Assembly (NCBI RefSeq): GCF_964656455.1 | Contig: NC_135720.1 | Location: forward strand, 98,592,696 to 98,656,695 | DNA length: 64,000 nt | Reading direction: 5' to 3' | Source of the DNA: Halichoerus grypus | Taxonomy: Eukaryota > Chordata > Mammalia > Carnivora > Phocidae | In this document: positions 47,767 to 58,599 of the stretch, one piece after another | How the letters are laid out: the number at the start of each line of letters is the position of its first letter | How positions within the stretch are numbered: the stretch's first letter is position 1 | Position numbers and translations under genes: made by a program | The notes under the pieces: generated by a model | What the model saw: the letters and a program-made list of their open reading frames with translations, nothing else | Told to the model about the DNA's origin: nothing | The model's database searches: none

Positions 47767-49449
47767 GTGACTTGTATAAAAAGGTTAAATTCAGTTGTTT
47801 TATGTTAGTTATATTATAGTTAATTAGATAACAAAAAAATTAACTGAAAATCATTAATAGGAGAATTTAGCAAAGCTGTGAAAATTAATACCAACATAGG
47901 AATCTCAGAAACATTATGTGGAACAAAAGAAGCCAGATACAGAAAAGCACATTCTGTATACATTTATATGAAGTCTAATAACAGACAAAACAATCTCTGG
48001 TGGTAGAAATCTAAACAAATGGTTGCCCCCAGGGATGGAATGATATCAGAAAAATCTGAAATGGAATAAAAAAGTTGGCCACCCATATAAAAAAATTAGA
48101 ACCTTACCTCATACCATACACAAAAATAACCCCAGATTAAAGACAAATCCAAAATATTGATTTAAATTATAAGAAGAAAAGATAGAAAAATATTTATAAC
48201 TTTAGAGTAGGGAATCTTTTCTTACCCAAGTTCAAAAGGCAAGGTTCATATACTTACAAAGTAATTATCAAATTTTAACAAAGTAACATTAAAAACTTTT
48301 TTAAAGAAAGTGACAGGGGAAAATATTTTTCAACTTATATAACTAAGTAACAGTATCCATAACGCATAAGGAATTTCTACCAGTCAGTAGAGAAAAAAAT
48401 TATTATAAATATGGGCAAAGTTTATGAACAGGCAATTCAGAGAAAACAAGTTACAAATAGCTGATAAACATATGAAAGAGTCTCAACTTTAGTACTGAAA
48501 TTATGAGATACTACTTTTCATCAAGCAGGATGGCAAAATTAAAATATTTTGTAGTATGAAGTATTAGAGATGTAAGAGAATTCGTATTTTAACATAGTGC
48601 AAATTAGCATAGGTACTCTGGAGGTCAAATTGTTAGGACGTCCTACGGTTATGCATTTCATATGACCCAGAGACTCAATTTCTTGGTATGCAACCTTGAA
48701 AATCATTGGCATTTGTATACAAAGAGACAGATATCAGGATTTTCAATCATCATGGTTTATAACCTTAAAAATCTGAACAACATCAATACGTGAATAGAGT
48801 AATAAAATGTGATATATTTATAAAATAAAACACTTTACAAAAGTAAAGAGGGATGAATAAGATCAGTATTGATATCAGTATCAACACTAATACCAAAACT
48901 ATGGTTGAATAGCAAAAACAAGCTGAGGACTACGTGTGCAAAATCATCTGTAAATAGACCTCCCCACACATCATCAACGCTGTATATTTTCAATGGGCTC
49001 AAATACAGGTATGTAAAATGACTAAAAAGAATAAAAAATGTTCGGCTGACACGTGTCATTGCCTCTAGGGACGGTAGCAGAGAACCATGATGTGGTGAAG
49101 GAAAGATCAAAGAAGACATTAGTTTTATTTTTTAGGTTATAATTTCTTTAAAAACAGAATGCTTTCATATACTACTTGTGCTTTTAAAGTATTAGGAAAA
49201 AATTTTTCCTGGGTAGGAGAATATGGGTGTATATTATTTTCTTATTTTCCCCAAATATAATAGGAAGCGAGAGGGGTGGGAGGAAAGAGGAGAGAGAAGG
49301 GGAGGCAGCAGGCTAAGCAGTTAAGTTACTGCAAAAGCTAGGGGAAGGGAAAATATTTTCTGGTTATTCCATGCATCCCTTTATTGCCAACAATGTCTCT
49401 TTGATGTCAAGAGTCACCAGGATCTGACACTAATAATGAGCTGAGAGGG

Positions 49450-49550
49450 CCAAACATCTTTACTGAGCCTCAATTTTCTCATCTGTAAAAAGAGGAGGTA
49501 GGACTTAGTTTTCTTGTAAGACCCCTTCCAGATGGGCTATTTTATAGTTC
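49450..49550 (+). repeat. MIR-like fragment
   Basis: 'Gagcctcaattttctcatctg', 'taaaaagaggaggtaggactt' resembles the MIR core ending (CTCAGTTTCCTCATCTGTAAAA). Confidence 0.5.
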
Positions 49551-49700
49551 TGTAAGGGTGCAATACTTCTTTACAGCTGGGAAAGGGAAGCTCCTTCCTT
49601 CTCTTTCAACTAGGAATGTAGCCCCAAGGCAAAAAGGAAATTTAGATTGATCAGTCCCCTTTCTCTCCTACAACCAGTAATTATTGCCCTCAACAATCAA

Positions 49701-49717
49701 TATATATATATTGATGG

Positions 49718-49769
<52 letters not shown>
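49701..49769. repeat. (TA)n microsatellite
   Basis: A short TA run (49701-49711), a TGATGGAAA interruption, then about 25 pure TA units (49721-49769). Prone to cruciform formation and length change. Frames coding Ile-Tyr repeats are artefacts. Confidence 0.97.
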
Positions 49770-49771
<2 letters not shown>

Positions 49772-51700
49772 AAAAGGTAAGAAAGATCATTCCATAGTAT
49801 ATTGCCCCTCCACCTTTTTTTGATTGCCTTAAAGAAGTGTCACCTGGAGTGGGCCACGATATGGTGAGAATGATTACCCTTTCATAAGTGTCTTGAGATG
49901 AGCTTATGATGTGGGGGAAGCCTGTCTTCCAAGTTTCCATATCACCCAGTTAAGGCCACTATTTCTATCTCATTGGTGCCCTCCATCTTTGAATGGCCAA
50001 ATCAATCTCCAGGTCCGATTTAAAGCCTATTCAAAGGAAAGTACTCATGTGCCCTTGATGAAATGTAATGTGTTATGCTCACCAGGCATATTTTAACATC
50101 ACGACTGAATAAAGCCACACATTAATGGCTTCAGTGACACATAGGGGGAATGCTGAAGCTTTTCAGAGCCCCCTGAAATTTCAACAATCGATACCCTTGT
50201 ACTTAGTTACTTAAAAGCTGATTCCTCTCATTCTTACTGAAAGGGAAACTTCAGATGTCAGTAAGTCAAGTCATCACCTTCGTATCTCACAAAGAACTGG
50301 GATTAAAATCTGAATTCATGACTTCTGAACTCTCAGTCTTGCTTCAGTAAGATACTCTGGACAAGTTTCTCTCTGATCTCTTCCATTTGCCTAGCATATC
50401 TCTAAAAAAATCCCCTTTTCACTTTAACCCTCTTGTTATCATTAATTGATTCTAGATGTCTTACTGTCCTTATCTTCCCTGCCCTGACAGCTTTAACTGA
50501 TGTGGTACTGTAACTCTTCCTGGACAGCTCTGTCAGAGCACACACCAAGCTTACATGAAGCCTCAGTGAAGATCTGTTAGTTTGTCTCTCCACCCTTCTC
50601 TTTCTGAGGAATTGCAGTCTAGAAAGCTGCAATTACGACTGTCCCCAAGACTGCTTTGGCCCCCTACCACCTTGTTGACGTTTAATATTTTCTCTTGTAC
50701 TAACTTGATCCCTTAATATGCTTGCTCAGAGTTTAATTCTCTGGTACTACTGTATTCGGGTTTTTTCATTTTTACTCTGCTATGTACACATCATCTCATG
50801 GGCAATCGTATTAAACCTGTCTTGTTTTCCTACTTTCAATAAAATCTTACCTGTCCATAAGCAGATCTAACACAATTTCTCCTTCAATTACATTAGCTAT
50901 GGTTGGTAACAGAAAGTCGCAGTTCTCCAATTCAGTAACTCCTTTGATCCTTCATGGGTCTTTAACCCAGCAGATGTCCAGGGAATCCAAGTCCCTTTGG
51001 AGTTCAACATTATGAGAGTTCAACTGACCTCAGCAGCTGGTTTTCCCTCACCTACCGTTTCGAAGGCCTACAGCAGATGCCCCATAACGCTGTCTTTGTT
51101 TCATGTTTTTTTCTCTCTCTCAACCTCTTAAGCCCAGAGTACTTTATGTCTCCCCAACCTCTATATGCCTCAGTTACTTTGTAGAACATGTGAAAATTTC
51201 AGAGAAATTATGTCAATCATATGGCCTATTGTGTTGAGGGTTGTTTGTTGTTGTTGTTTGTTTTTGAGGGAAGAGGTGATGGTGATGGTCAGAGAAGAAA
51301 GGCAAATCTTACCCTATCATTACTGATATCATGCTCTTTATTCCGGATTACCCAATGTCCAGTCAGGGCTGTTGTTCTCTGAGCACAGAGTTGATCTACT
51401 TAGCATCCCAAACACCCGAGGCAGAAGAGAAAAAGCTTTGCTCTGCAAAGAATTGCTGAGGTCCCACAGTGCTGAATTGTTAGAAGGCATTCCATCCCCC
51501 CTTCCTAACCTTCCTCAGGCAACTGAAGAGAACATAAAAGAATGTTCTATTTTCTACCCATTTCTCCGGAACTACTCTACTTTTACCAATTATAAACTAA
51601 AAATATACTTGAGTTGCTAAATTCAAGAGATATCAGTCCAGTGTGCTTTAATAACAGGTAACAGGAAAACCATGCATGTTAGTCCACATGGAATTCTTCT
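49770..51700. other. Unclassified intergenic DNA
   Basis: No clear repeat, RNA gene or domain. Part of 50380-51230 may be a strongly decayed L2 ('tttcaataaaatcttacctgtcc'-like strings). A short exon-like frame on the minus strand at 50851-50951 is discussed among the findings. Confidence 0.35.
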
Positions 51701-51724
51701 GTAATGAGAATCTAAGCAACATGC

Positions 51725-51965
51725 TGTATAATGGAGTGGTTCAGGGTTCAGATGCTGGAGTCCGAAATATTCCAGTTTGAATCCCATTACTGCCCCTTAC
51801 TACATGTACAGTAGACCTCAGTTTACTCCTCAGTAAATTGGTGCTAATAGTAGTAAATTACCTCACGGGATTACTTTAGAGATTAAAAGATATAATCAGC
51901 ACAGAAAGCTTAGCACAGTTCCTAGGACACAGTAAGGACTTCATCAATATTATCTGTCATTATTA
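51725..51965 (+). repeat. MIR, near full length
   Basis: 'Gtataatggagtggttcaggg', 'ttccagtttgaatcccatta', 'ttactcctcagtaaattggtg', 'acctcacgggattactttag' and 'gcttagcacagttcctagga' run through the whole family in order. Confidence 0.85.
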
Positions 51966-52431
51966 CATGCTATGAAAATGTAAATTTATTCTAATATTAA
52001 AAATGTTTAATTTATGTCACTTGATTGCAAGGAATTTTTTAATCACATCTTCGTCAGATTGTCTCCATTTGCTTTTTATGATGAAAATCAAGAGTTGACC
52101 ATAGTGTGAAAAACAAAACAAAAAATATGCAACATCACTTACTCAGGATCAAATTCTGCCTTAGGACATTCTACCACCAACTGAATTTTTACAGATTGTG
52201 ATAATTCCCTGTTTAGCATCATAAAGTCGGAGAATTTTAGAACCAGAAGGTATCAACATCTAATTTATTATAGTACTTCGGAGTTTCATAAAAACTTTAC
52301 AATATGTTTTATGAATGATTCCTCCTACATCCCTATGAGGGAGTCCAGCATCACTACCTATATTTCAAAGGATAGTCAGATTATTTGAAATGACACAAAG
52401 CCGAGTGAGTACTATCTCTGCTGAGAGATCT

Positions 52432-52717
52432 ACTGAGTTTTCTTTCTTTTTTTTTTTTTAGTGTTCCATGATTCATTGTGTGCGTATAACACCCAGTGCT
52501 CCATTCAGTATAGGCCCTCCTTAATACCCATCATCAGGCTAACCCATCCCCCCACCCCCCTCCCCTCTAGAACCCTCAGTTTGTTTCTCAGAGCCCATAG
52601 TCTCTCATGGTTCGTCTCCCCCTCCGATTTCTCCCCTTCATTTTTCCCTTCCTGCTATCTTCTTCTTCTTTTTTTTAAACATATAATGTATTATTTGTTT
52701 CAGAGACTGAGTTTTCT
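52432..52717 (-). mobile_element. Carnivoran L1 3' end with 12-bp TSD
   Basis: Body 52444-52705 is the reverse of the carnivoran L1 3' UTR: a T tract, then 'gttccatgattcattgtgtg', 'cataacacccagtgctcc'-like text, the C-rich tract at about 52548-52566, and 'tctctcatggttcgtctccc'. Repeats ACTGAGTTTTCT at 52432-52443 and 52706-52717 flank it. A low-divergence, strongly truncated insertion. Confidence 0.93.
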
Positions 52718-53784
52718 AAATGCCACCATTCCCAATCAGGAGACTACTCTACTATCTTATATTCCTGGAGAAAACCCACTATAGATAGGGCACATTGCCA
52801 GAAATGTATACACGCCCTCATTTTAACGGAAAGGTTACCAAGTTTCTATGTGAGCCAGACTAAATGTTTCATGCTGAAGCCCCATGACCCAGTTAGGTCG
52901 CTAAGGATCTCACATGGTCAGAGATCCCCAATTCCTAAAGAAATGTGGAAATAGGATTTGGAGGAACATAAAGCTCTCCTGAGCTATACATTTAGTGAGC
53001 GAGTACACAGTTAACAATAAACTCAAAGTCCTCTTCTTGGGACCCTGAATGATAAAAAACTTCATGGGTAGGCTCCAGGACAGGAACCTGGAAACAATAA
53101 CATTTCTCTAAGAAGTTATATTCCCTAAAGAAGCTATTTGCTCCATAAACGTGTTCAAGGGAAAACTCATCCAGGAAGTGTCTGGGCATCTTTCTAGTTA
53201 CTTGTACAGTTATCAAATCTCTACAGTTTTTTCTGGAACCAGGGACAAAAGCCTTGGGTCCATGCAGCAATGATGGTTGCTACTCTAAGACCATCCCGGC
53301 ACAGTGCTTTAATAACTCTCCATTGTTTCTTGTGCTACTTTCCTCCCTTTGCCACTTCGGTTTATTCATCTCTAAATAAAGACCACAGCCTTCAGAAAAT
53401 TGTCCAAAAAAGAGTTGTGGGATTATTAATAGACAAGGAACACATCAGCAAATGTTCATAATTACTCATTCTCCTGGCAATGGAAAATAGAGATAATATA
53501 GAGAAAGGTAGACTTGAAATAGAATAGAGGTATTATAAACAGTAGAAATCCATAGTTTCAAAGACATTCATTTTCACATCTTAGCCCCTCGAATGCTGTC
53601 CTGATTTGCCAACCAGTAGCAAAGGAGGTTGAGTCATACCTTACACTTTTCTTTGGCCACCCACCCACCCGTTAGATTTATTATACACCAAATTAGTTGT
53701 CAGCAAGTAAAAAGAAGTGAAAGGCTTAAGCTGTTCACACTAGAAATAATCAGCCCCTGATCTGCTGTCCTTGCAAAATTCAAG

Positions 53785-53806
53785 ATGATAGATAGATAGA
53801 TAGATG
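53785..53806. repeat. (GATA)n microsatellite
   Basis: About five GATA units (GATGATAGATAGATAGATAG). Confidence 0.9.
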
Positions 53807-53909
53807 CCAAATAATCAACTGTCTTTTTATGGCCTCTCAACTTTGAGGTCAGTTAAGATTTAAAAGCAGAAATGGTCAAGTTTCCTGGTATTAATTCCAT
53901 CATCCAAAG

Positions 53910-54127
53910 GTATAGGACAGGATTTCTCAACTTTGACACTACTGGCATTTGGAGCCAAGTAATTTTTTGTTGTAGGAGCTGCCTGTAGGATATTTAGCCA
54001 TATTCCTGGCCTCTGCCCACTAGATGCCACTAGCATGCCCTTGAGTTGTGATAACCAAAAATATCTCTAGACAATATCTAATGTCCCAGGAGGGAGATAC
54101 ACCCAATTGAGAACCACCGGTATAGTT
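53910..54127. mobile_element. MER20 (hAT-Charlie) with 8-bp TSD
   Basis: 202-bp body (53918-54119): CAGGATTTCTCAACTTTGAC start, 'ctgcctgtaggatatttagcc', 'ctctgcccactagatgccac', 'tgataaccaaaaatatctc', and 'acccaattgagaaccaccg' end. Flanks GTATAGGA (53910-53917) and GTATAGTT (54120-54127) are the decayed 8-bp target duplication. Confidence 0.9.
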
Positions 54128-54267
54128 TCTCCCTGTGACAATTGTAAGTCACTTTTCCATAATTCTTTCTGCTGTAAGAAAAATCCCTTGCAAAGTTGAC
54201 ATAGATTGCCTGGAGTGCTCCTCTCTTCATTTTGCTTTCTGTCTTTGTCTGGCTTTCTCACTCTCTC

Positions 54268-54347
54268 CACACACACACACACACACACACATGCACACGC
54301 ACATGCACACACACACGCACGCACGCAGATGCACACACACACACACT
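54268..54347. repeat. Compound (CA)n microsatellite
   Basis: About 80 bp of CA units broken by TG, CG and AGATG interruptions (CACACATGCACACGCACATG). Cys/Val- and His/Thr-rich frames here are artefacts. Confidence 0.97.
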
Positions 54348-54559
54348 TAAACCTTTTATCTTCCAAGCCTGCAGGTTAAAGATGAAAAGGAGCCCATGGG
54401 TTTGTGCTGCCACATTACATCTTAAGTCTTTTCAAACTTCTATTTCAGTAGATAAAGAGTTGTACAGTGACGTGGTTTGCCAATTCACTGTTCAAACCAG
54501 ATAATAGGGCTGTGCCATAATTTCAGCCAAAATAAAATTTTTAAAGCAGGAAACCAAAT

Positions 54560-55140
54560 GACTCCCTCATATAGTTAGCACTTTGCAGTCCAATATGGAA
54601 CATTCTTTTCTTTATGAGCTGTGTGCTATAAAGAAAGCGTATAGAAAGATGTTTAATGTGTCGAGAGTAAAATTATTAGCGTATTATATATGATGCAGTC
54701 ACATAGCAAAAGAGCTGAAGCTTGTGTTTGCCCTTAAAGGAGATACAGTCATATAATAGAGAGCCTTAGAGCTAGGGTTTACTGTACTTTGGGAATTAAT
54801 CACATAAACTATAAATTGGGTTCAACAGGCTGGCTGGGTAAATAGGCGCAGCTAATGAGGACACTATGAGATCTTATAAGAGAGCTGACTGCCCCAGGAC
54901 AAATAGTCCGTGGCGCACCTGATGGAAAAGTAGAAGACATCAAAGCATAAAGGATTAGTGCTCTCACAGTGTTGAGAAATGGCCGGGGGGAGATTCACCA
55001 ACTTATTACCCACATCCAAGCTAATCCTGTTATCTGCAAAATATAACTGTGTTCAGGAACTGCCACCACCTCAACTTGCAGAAGGATAATTTCGCGTTTA
55101 CATGAACAAAAGTGCAGGAAATTTTCGTCTCACTCAGAAA
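54560..55140. promoter_or_regulatory. Candidate conserved enhancer block
   Basis: About 580 bp of complex, repeat-free sequence with many factor-like strings: GGGAATTAATCACATAAAC (54791-54809), GGCGCAGCTAATGAGGAC (54845-54862), CATCCAAGCTAATCCTGTTATC (near 55013-55034). No coding frame. The texture is enhancer-like, and conservation needs to be tested. Confidence 0.4.
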
Positions 55141-55230
55141 AATAGAAGATGATTAATATTTTTAAAGGCTTTGTCTTCTCTCCATGTATGAAAACATACA
55201 GAACGTAAAAGCTTCTGTGTGTATATAAGT

Positions 55231-55266
55231 GGGGTAGTGAGAGGGGGGAGGGGGCGGGGAATGGAG
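55231..55266 (+). repeat. G-rich tract with quadruplex potential
   Basis: GGGG, GGGGGG, GGGGG and GGGG runs separated by short loops (GTGGGGTAGTGAGAGGGGGG, then AGGGGGCGGGGAATGG). Fits an intramolecular G-quadruplex. Confidence 0.8.
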
Positions 55267-55279
55267 AGAGAGATCGGTA

Positions 55280-56100
55280 GAGAAGAAGCTACTGTGATTT
55301 CCCAAAACGGCTTGTCAGTGAAATGAGTATCAATGGAAGAAGGGACCCAGGTTGTTTGTAATGAAATCCATACTAATTTCAAACATATTGCATTTACCTT
55401 GTCAAAGCAGGCGGGCAAGCACTCTATCTGAAAGGTAAAAGAACTAATCAAAGAAAAAGCCAGGAACTGTCCGGCCTATTTGCTGCCCATTCCTACCCAG
55501 CAGCTCTCCCAGGGTATTGATCGCTGGGGTGACACCCACCTGATCCCAACAGATGATCTCGGCAGGGGAAAGAGGCAAACCCCCTGAGCTCCCCGCCAAA
55601 TCTGCCTTGGGGAAAAGGGCTTCTTGGGCTAGAGCTGACATTCAGTTCGCACTTGTTTATGCAATAGAGGGTCCCACCGTCTGGAAGGGAACTGCCACTT
55701 ATCCCCAGGCTCAACTGATTATGGAGGCAGAGTGCGAGACTGAAGCTAGTTCAGCCTCTGTCTCTCAGAGGCTCCCTTTGTCTACCTGAGCTAACGACAA
55801 CATGGCTTGGGGGTGAGTAGGGAGAATACTCCATCTTTCTATCTGCAGGGCCATGGCTAGCACAGGGCCTGACTCACAGAAGGAACTTCCATGGCTATCA
55901 AGTGAGCCTGTGAGTGCTCCAAAGATCTGGGTGACAATTTCAGCAATTAACACCCTATGGAAACCTAGGAAAACGCATTGTTTTCAAGTACAAAGTTGTA
56001 TCAGAGCAAGTTCTACAGAATAGTTCTTCTTTTGCAGAAAACCTAAAAAGCACAGTTGTACTATTTGCCTGAAGAAATAACAAAAGAGAAAAGACCCTTG
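55280..56100. other. Unique, relatively GC-rich intergenic DNA
   Basis: No repeat recognised apart from a possible short MIR/L2 tail near 55850. Several overlapping frames of 60-105 codons on both strands show no domains. Confidence 0.35.
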
Positions 56101-56106
56101 AAATGA

Positions 56107-56132
56107 TACACACACACACACACACACACACA
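56107..56132. repeat. (CA)n microsatellite
   Basis: About 13 CA units just upstream of the SINE at 56160. Confidence 0.95.
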
Positions 56133-56146
56133 TATGATCTGGATTT

Positions 56147-56368
56147 TTCTGTCTTCATTTTTTTAAAGATTTTATTTATTTCTTTGACAGAGAGAGCACA
56201 AGCAGGTGGAATGGCAGGGAGAGGGAAAGGGTGGGGAAGGCTCCCCGCTGAGCAGGGAGCCTGACATGGGACTCCATCCCAGGACCCCAGAATCGTGACC
56301 TGAGCCGAAGGCAGACGCTTAACAACTGAGCCACCCAGGCCACCCAGGCACCCCATTCTATCTTCATT
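56147..56368 (-). mobile_element. CAN-SINE with 13-bp TSD and head duplication
   Basis: Body 56160-56355, reversed: AAAGATTTTATTTATTTCTT tail, CTCCCCGCTGAGCAGGGAG, GAAGGCAGACGCTTAACAAC. The head complement contains a tandem CCACCCAGG CCACCCAGG duplication where consensus has one copy. Flanks TTCTGTCTTCATT (56147-56159) and TTCTATCTTCATT (56356-56368) differ by one base. Confidence 0.95.
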
Positions 56369-56369
56369 C

Positions 56370-57040
56370 TAATAGACTTCTCTGTTGTAATTGGAGTTTC
56401 TGAGGATTAATAGGTCCACATACCCCATCCTCCTCACTCTACTCCATTTTCCTACACATCATGTTCCCTTCAGCTTCTAGATATTCTGCTCTCCTGCTTT
56501 TCTTATGCTCTCCTTGAATACTGACTGTCTCCCATGCAGACTTCTCTTGCTCTTCCCACATTTGTCCTGGAAGGGCTCTACTCTATCTCCTATTGCAGAG
56601 TTCCCCGTTTTTTCAGATTTTAATGATTTCTCTTTGCTAACCATTCCCAGAGCTTTCTCATTAGGTCTGCCTTTATGCCAAGGTCCTTGCCTGCACAGCA
56701 TCAGCATCCTTCTGGGCACACCAATCGGGATCATTTATATCCAAGATTTAAGTCACCTTCATCTCCAAACCAGCTTCTCTCTCTACTTGGTATCTGTGGA
56801 ATCAGAGAACTCCAAGTTTTTTCATATTCCAAACACTGTAGTCACCTCTGCTTTACCCATATCTGGCCTCACAACCTTGTAACTGATCCATGTTCCCTTC
56901 TAGCTCCCAGAATATTACTTTAGGATGCCTGCTTCCCCCTCTACATGACCTCAGCACTCCCCTGCTTCCTTACCTTAAGGTAATTACTCCACTTTTTCAT
57001 AAAATATCCACAACACCTACTACTTCATATCCTGGCCCAT
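56370..57040. other. Pyrimidine-rich intergenic DNA
   Basis: No firm repeat call. Some strings recall L2 but do not align over length. The 125-codon frame at 56505-56882 lacks recognisable features. Confidence 0.35.
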
Positions 57041-57054
57041 CCAGAAATCTCAGG

Positions 57055-57170
57055 CTTTGAGTTAAATAGACCTGAGTCCATTTACTTACAGGGGGACTAG
57101 AGGCAAATTACAGAAACTCTCTGAGCCTTGTTTCATCATATGTGATTGGGGAAACTCACCTCTGATTTCT
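57055..57170 (+). repeat. MIR fragment
   Basis: 'Agacctgagtccatttactta', 'gaggcaaattacagaaactct', 'ctgagccttgtttcatcata' match forward MIR from the middle on. Confidence 0.6.
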
Positions 57171-57344
57171 AAGTGGGTGTGAGGGTTATCCCCTTAAATC
57201 ACCTAGCCTGGGGACCAGGATATGTGAGATGATCTAGTCACATAGTTCCTTTCTCTCTGCGTTTCCCCTTTATGTTATTGTTATTGCTGTCGTTTTCAAT
57301 GAGATGCCACCTCTAACCCCAATGCCTCAAATCTATGTGCAATT

Positions 57345-57560
57345 TTAGGTAATTTGGCCCTACACTTCCCTCAATGGGCCCTCACTGGCTGGTCAGCAGG
57401 TAATGCTTCTTCCTATTTTCATGCTGTTTTCCTGGAGTGTCTTTTCCTCTCCCGAGGCCAAGGCTACCCATTCTTCCCGAACCAAATCCCTAAAGCCTTA
57501 ACAACACTGTCCTCTCAAGATCACTTCTCTCCTGAGGTCTTATCACCCTCATAGTCTCTA
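57345..57560 (+). repeat. L2 internal fragment
   Basis: 'Aatttggccctacacttccc', 'tgctgttttcctggagtgtct', 'tcaagatcacttctctcctga' fit internal L2 order (CTGTTCCCTCTGCCTGGAATG, CAGCTCAAATGTCACCTCCT). Confidence 0.55.
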
Positions 57561-57604
57561 GCACACATCTAAGAATATGCATTCCTCAGGCTGTTAAGCA
57601 ACCA

Positions 57605-57715
57605 TGGTGATAGGATTGCCTGCCCCTCACTTTATAGAAGAGGAAGCTGAATATCAGAGAGGTCTAGTGACTTGTACAGTCATAGGTCCATTTCTGGCAG
57701 AGCCAGAAGGAGATT
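57605..57715 (-). repeat. MIR fragment
   Basis: 'Tttatagaagaggaagctgaa', 'gtctagtgacttgtacagtc', 'ctggcagagccagaagga' match reverse MIR. Confidence 0.65.
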
Positions 57716-57847
57716 ACTGCTACTTAGCATGTGGTTTCTGAATATATTTTTACTGGGTTTTAATTATTGCGGTTGTATTACTTTTGTTGATCCAAGAAAA
57801 CTGTAATAAATCTAAGGGCGAGCTAACTATGCCTCCCTACAACATCT

Positions 57848-57849
<2 letters not shown>

Positions 57850-57889
<40 letters not shown>
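57850..57889. repeat. (CA)n microsatellite
   Basis: Twenty uninterrupted AC units, the longest pure CA run in the window. Confidence 0.97.
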
Positions 57890-57890
<1 letters not shown>

Positions 57891-58384
57891 CTTGCATCAC
57901 CCACCTTAGCACAGGGGACAATGTAGGAACTCAATAAATGTTTGGAAATTAATTTGGGTTTATTATCAGAAAAAGATTAATCACCACAAGACCTTGAGCC
58001 CCTGTCATAGGTATCTTTGAGTGATTTGGAAATTCCTCCTCTTAAGATCTTTAAACAAAGGGAGAAAATTGTCTAGTTTAAATGAACCACTGCCTGAAGG
58101 CAGGGGGATAGATTGGCTTTAGGAGTTTCATTTCATCACTATAATCCTATGATTATCTCACTTATATCCCTGGAAGGAAGATAGAAGGCAAGTTGAAAAG
58201 GGCCATAAATCATCTTCTGTGGGCTCATGAATCCCAGTCCTGCCACCTCCCCTCCCCCTTTACCCAACACCATTTCCATGGACAGTACTTAGGTAGCCTG
58301 TCCAGCCTTGTTGCTTAGAGTACCACAACTTGAACTCTAGGGCTCTTAAGGCAAATCTAAGGCTCAGAATAAAACTGGAAATCA

Positions 58385-58560
58385 CAGTGGTGCGGAGCAC
58401 AATTTTTGGAATTAGCCAGACCTGGGTTCTAGCTGTGTGACCTTTGGCAATTTACCTAACCTCCCAAGCCTCAGTTTCCTGCTCTGTAGCATGCGGATAA
58501 TAATTTCCCAAAGTTTTATGAAGATTATGTGAAATAACACAAGTGAAAATCATGCCCTGG
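58385..58560 (+). repeat. MIR
   Basis: 'Cacagtggtgcggagcacaat', 'ccagacctgggttctagctg', 'gtgacctttggcaatttacc' and 'caagcctcagtttcctgctc' give a clear forward MIR. Confidence 0.85.
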
Positions 58561-58599
58561 TAAGAACAATCTCTGGACATTAACGTGAATGTGTGTACA

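Larger units (their letters stand above)
44000..49130 (+). mobile_element. Old L1M host element, interrupted
   Basis: Diverged L1. A piece at 44000-44124 and its continuation at 47371-47700 fit ORF2 ('gctgattataatgcaaaaac', 'gatacagctaaagaagtcct'). 'Tttatatgaagtctaataac', 'taaacaaatggttgcccccag' and the 48060-49130 part ('gatgaataagatcagtattg') fit L1ME-type 3' sequence. Order suggests more than one fragment. A younger L1 with its own TSD splits it at 44125-47357. Confidence 0.55.
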
